A stretch of DNA of 14,993 nucleotides from JBEKLJ01 sp050010255. Lineage in GTDB: Bacteria > Acidobacteriota > Terriglobia > Bryobacterales > Bryobacteraceae. Both the position numbers and the translations under genes were made by a program. The stretch lies in the NCBI GenBank assembly GCA_050010255.1, contig JBEKLJ010000072.1, forward strand, positions 1 through 14,993. The letters run 5' to 3'. The notes beneath the pieces are model-generated. The model had not been told where the DNA came from. It ran no database searches and worked only from the letters and a program-made list of their open reading frames with translations. Shown one piece after another: positions 14,428-14,993 of the stretch. Numbering within the stretch: the first letter of the stretch is position 1; the number at the start of each line of letters is the position of its first letter.

Positions 14428-14993
14428 TCAGATCTGCGTCTCTGAGTTGTGTTTCAAGTAGTCCAGCAGCTCGTCCACCTGGCAGAAAGCCAGCGCGGTG
14501 TACGTATCCGCGGCGCCGTAATAGAGCGCGATGCGCCCAGTGGGAGCGTCGCAGATAGCGGCGCACGGAAACGCCACGTTCGGTACGAAGCCCGCGGTCT
14601 CGTAAGTCGTCTCCGGAGTAAGCAGGTAATCCGCGGTCCGGTAAATCACCTTGCTCGGGTCCTCCAGATCCAGAAGTGCGGCGCCCACGCTGTATACGTA
14701 GCCGTTACAGGTGGTAGTCACGCCATGGTAGAAGAGCAGCCAGCCTGCAGTGGTCTCGATCGGAACCGGACCGGCGCCGATCTTGGTGGCTTGCCACCAG
14801 CCCCGCCCGCCGCGGCGCATTACCAGGCGGTGCTTCCCCCAATAAGTCAGGTCCGGACTGTAGGAGAGCACGATGTCGCCAAATGGGGTATGGCCGGAAT
14901 CGCTGGGTCGGCTCAGCAGCGCGTACAGCCCCCCGATGCGGCGCGGGAACAACACGCCGTTCCGGTTGAACGGCATCAGCGGATTCTCCATCT
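14428..14993 (-). CDS. GH130 family glycosidase/phosphorylase, C-terminal part
   Basis: The frame is open from the right edge to a stop at 14428-14430 and gives about 188 residues of a longer protein. It matches the C-terminal part of the five-bladed beta-propeller GH130 enzymes (beta-mannoside phosphorylases and related hydrolases): ENPLMPFNRNGVLFPRRIGG, DIVLSYSPDLTYWGKHR, KIGAGPVPIETTAGWLLFYH, DLEDPSKVIYRTADYLLTPE and GRIALYYGAADTYTALAF. The proton-donor Asp and the phosphate-binding residues lie in the missing N-terminal part, so phosphorylase and hydrolase cannot be told apart. The M near 14991 is internal and not a start. The gene is convergent with gpmA, with 83 bp between the stops. 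Confidence 0.88.
   Translation of the reverse strand, partial: MENPLMPFNRNGVLFPRRIGGLYALLSRPSDSGHTPFGDIVLSYSPDLTYWGKHRLVMRRGGRGWWQATKIGAGPVPIETTAGWLLFYHGVTTTCNGYVYSVGAALLDLEDPSKVIYRTADYLLTPETTYETAGFVPNVAFPCAAICDAPTGRIALYYGAADTYTALAFCQVDELLDYLKHNSETQI

Overview
The window is GC-rich bacterial chromosome. I infer an Acidobacteriota-like organism (Bryobacterales/Solibacter type) from the secreted carboxypeptidase-regulatory-domain proteins, the fused membrane/spermidine-synthase-like protein, the receiver-domain style and apparent leaderless promoters. This is inference from gene style, not a phylogenetic result.

Bases 1 to about 4753 look like a decaying genomic island. From the left edge, on the minus strand, lies what I consider the main find: a small gene (706-1248) for a 180-aa protein whose only six cysteines sit in a perfect CxxCxxCxxCxxCxxC block near the C-terminus. 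It has a near-consensus promoter and a good ribosome binding site. It is followed downstream by an open frame (617 to the left edge) encoding the N-terminal part of a radical SAM protein with the CxxxCxxC cluster motif. A Cys-repeat precursor plus a radical SAM maturase is the layout of a ribosomally made, post-translationally modified peptide (RiPP). Next come a truncated IS1380-type transposase with a nonsense codon and a frameshift, a tightly coupled three-gene operon (excisionase-like HTH, 44-aa basic hydrophobic protein, receiver-domain protein), a small membrane-protein pseudogene broken by amber codons, a two-hairpin repeat, and a HigA-type antitoxin with only the tail of its toxin left. 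The island ends at a 3' tRNA-Arg fragment (T arm, acceptor strand, CCA), which is probably one attachment-site copy.

From 4785 on, the window looks like ordinary high-GC chromosome: a SagB-type nitroreductase, a divergent pair (Tat-signal DUF362 protein and a 753-aa membrane protein with a spermidine-synthase-like core), a LysW-like zinc-ribbon protein with a very acidic tail overlapping a secreted beta-sandwich protein, a second such protein, and a short-chain dehydrogenase. A 105-bp imperfect palindrome separates these from a central-carbon block: glgC (ADP-glucose synthesis), eno, gpmA, and on the opposite strand the C-terminal part of a GH130 glycoside phosphorylase/hydrolase that runs off the right edge. 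Eno and GpmA catalyse adjacent glycolytic steps; GlgC diverts glucose-1-phosphate to glycogen.

The DNA between eno and gpmA carries a cluster of perfect hairpins resembling the two-hairpin repeat in the island.
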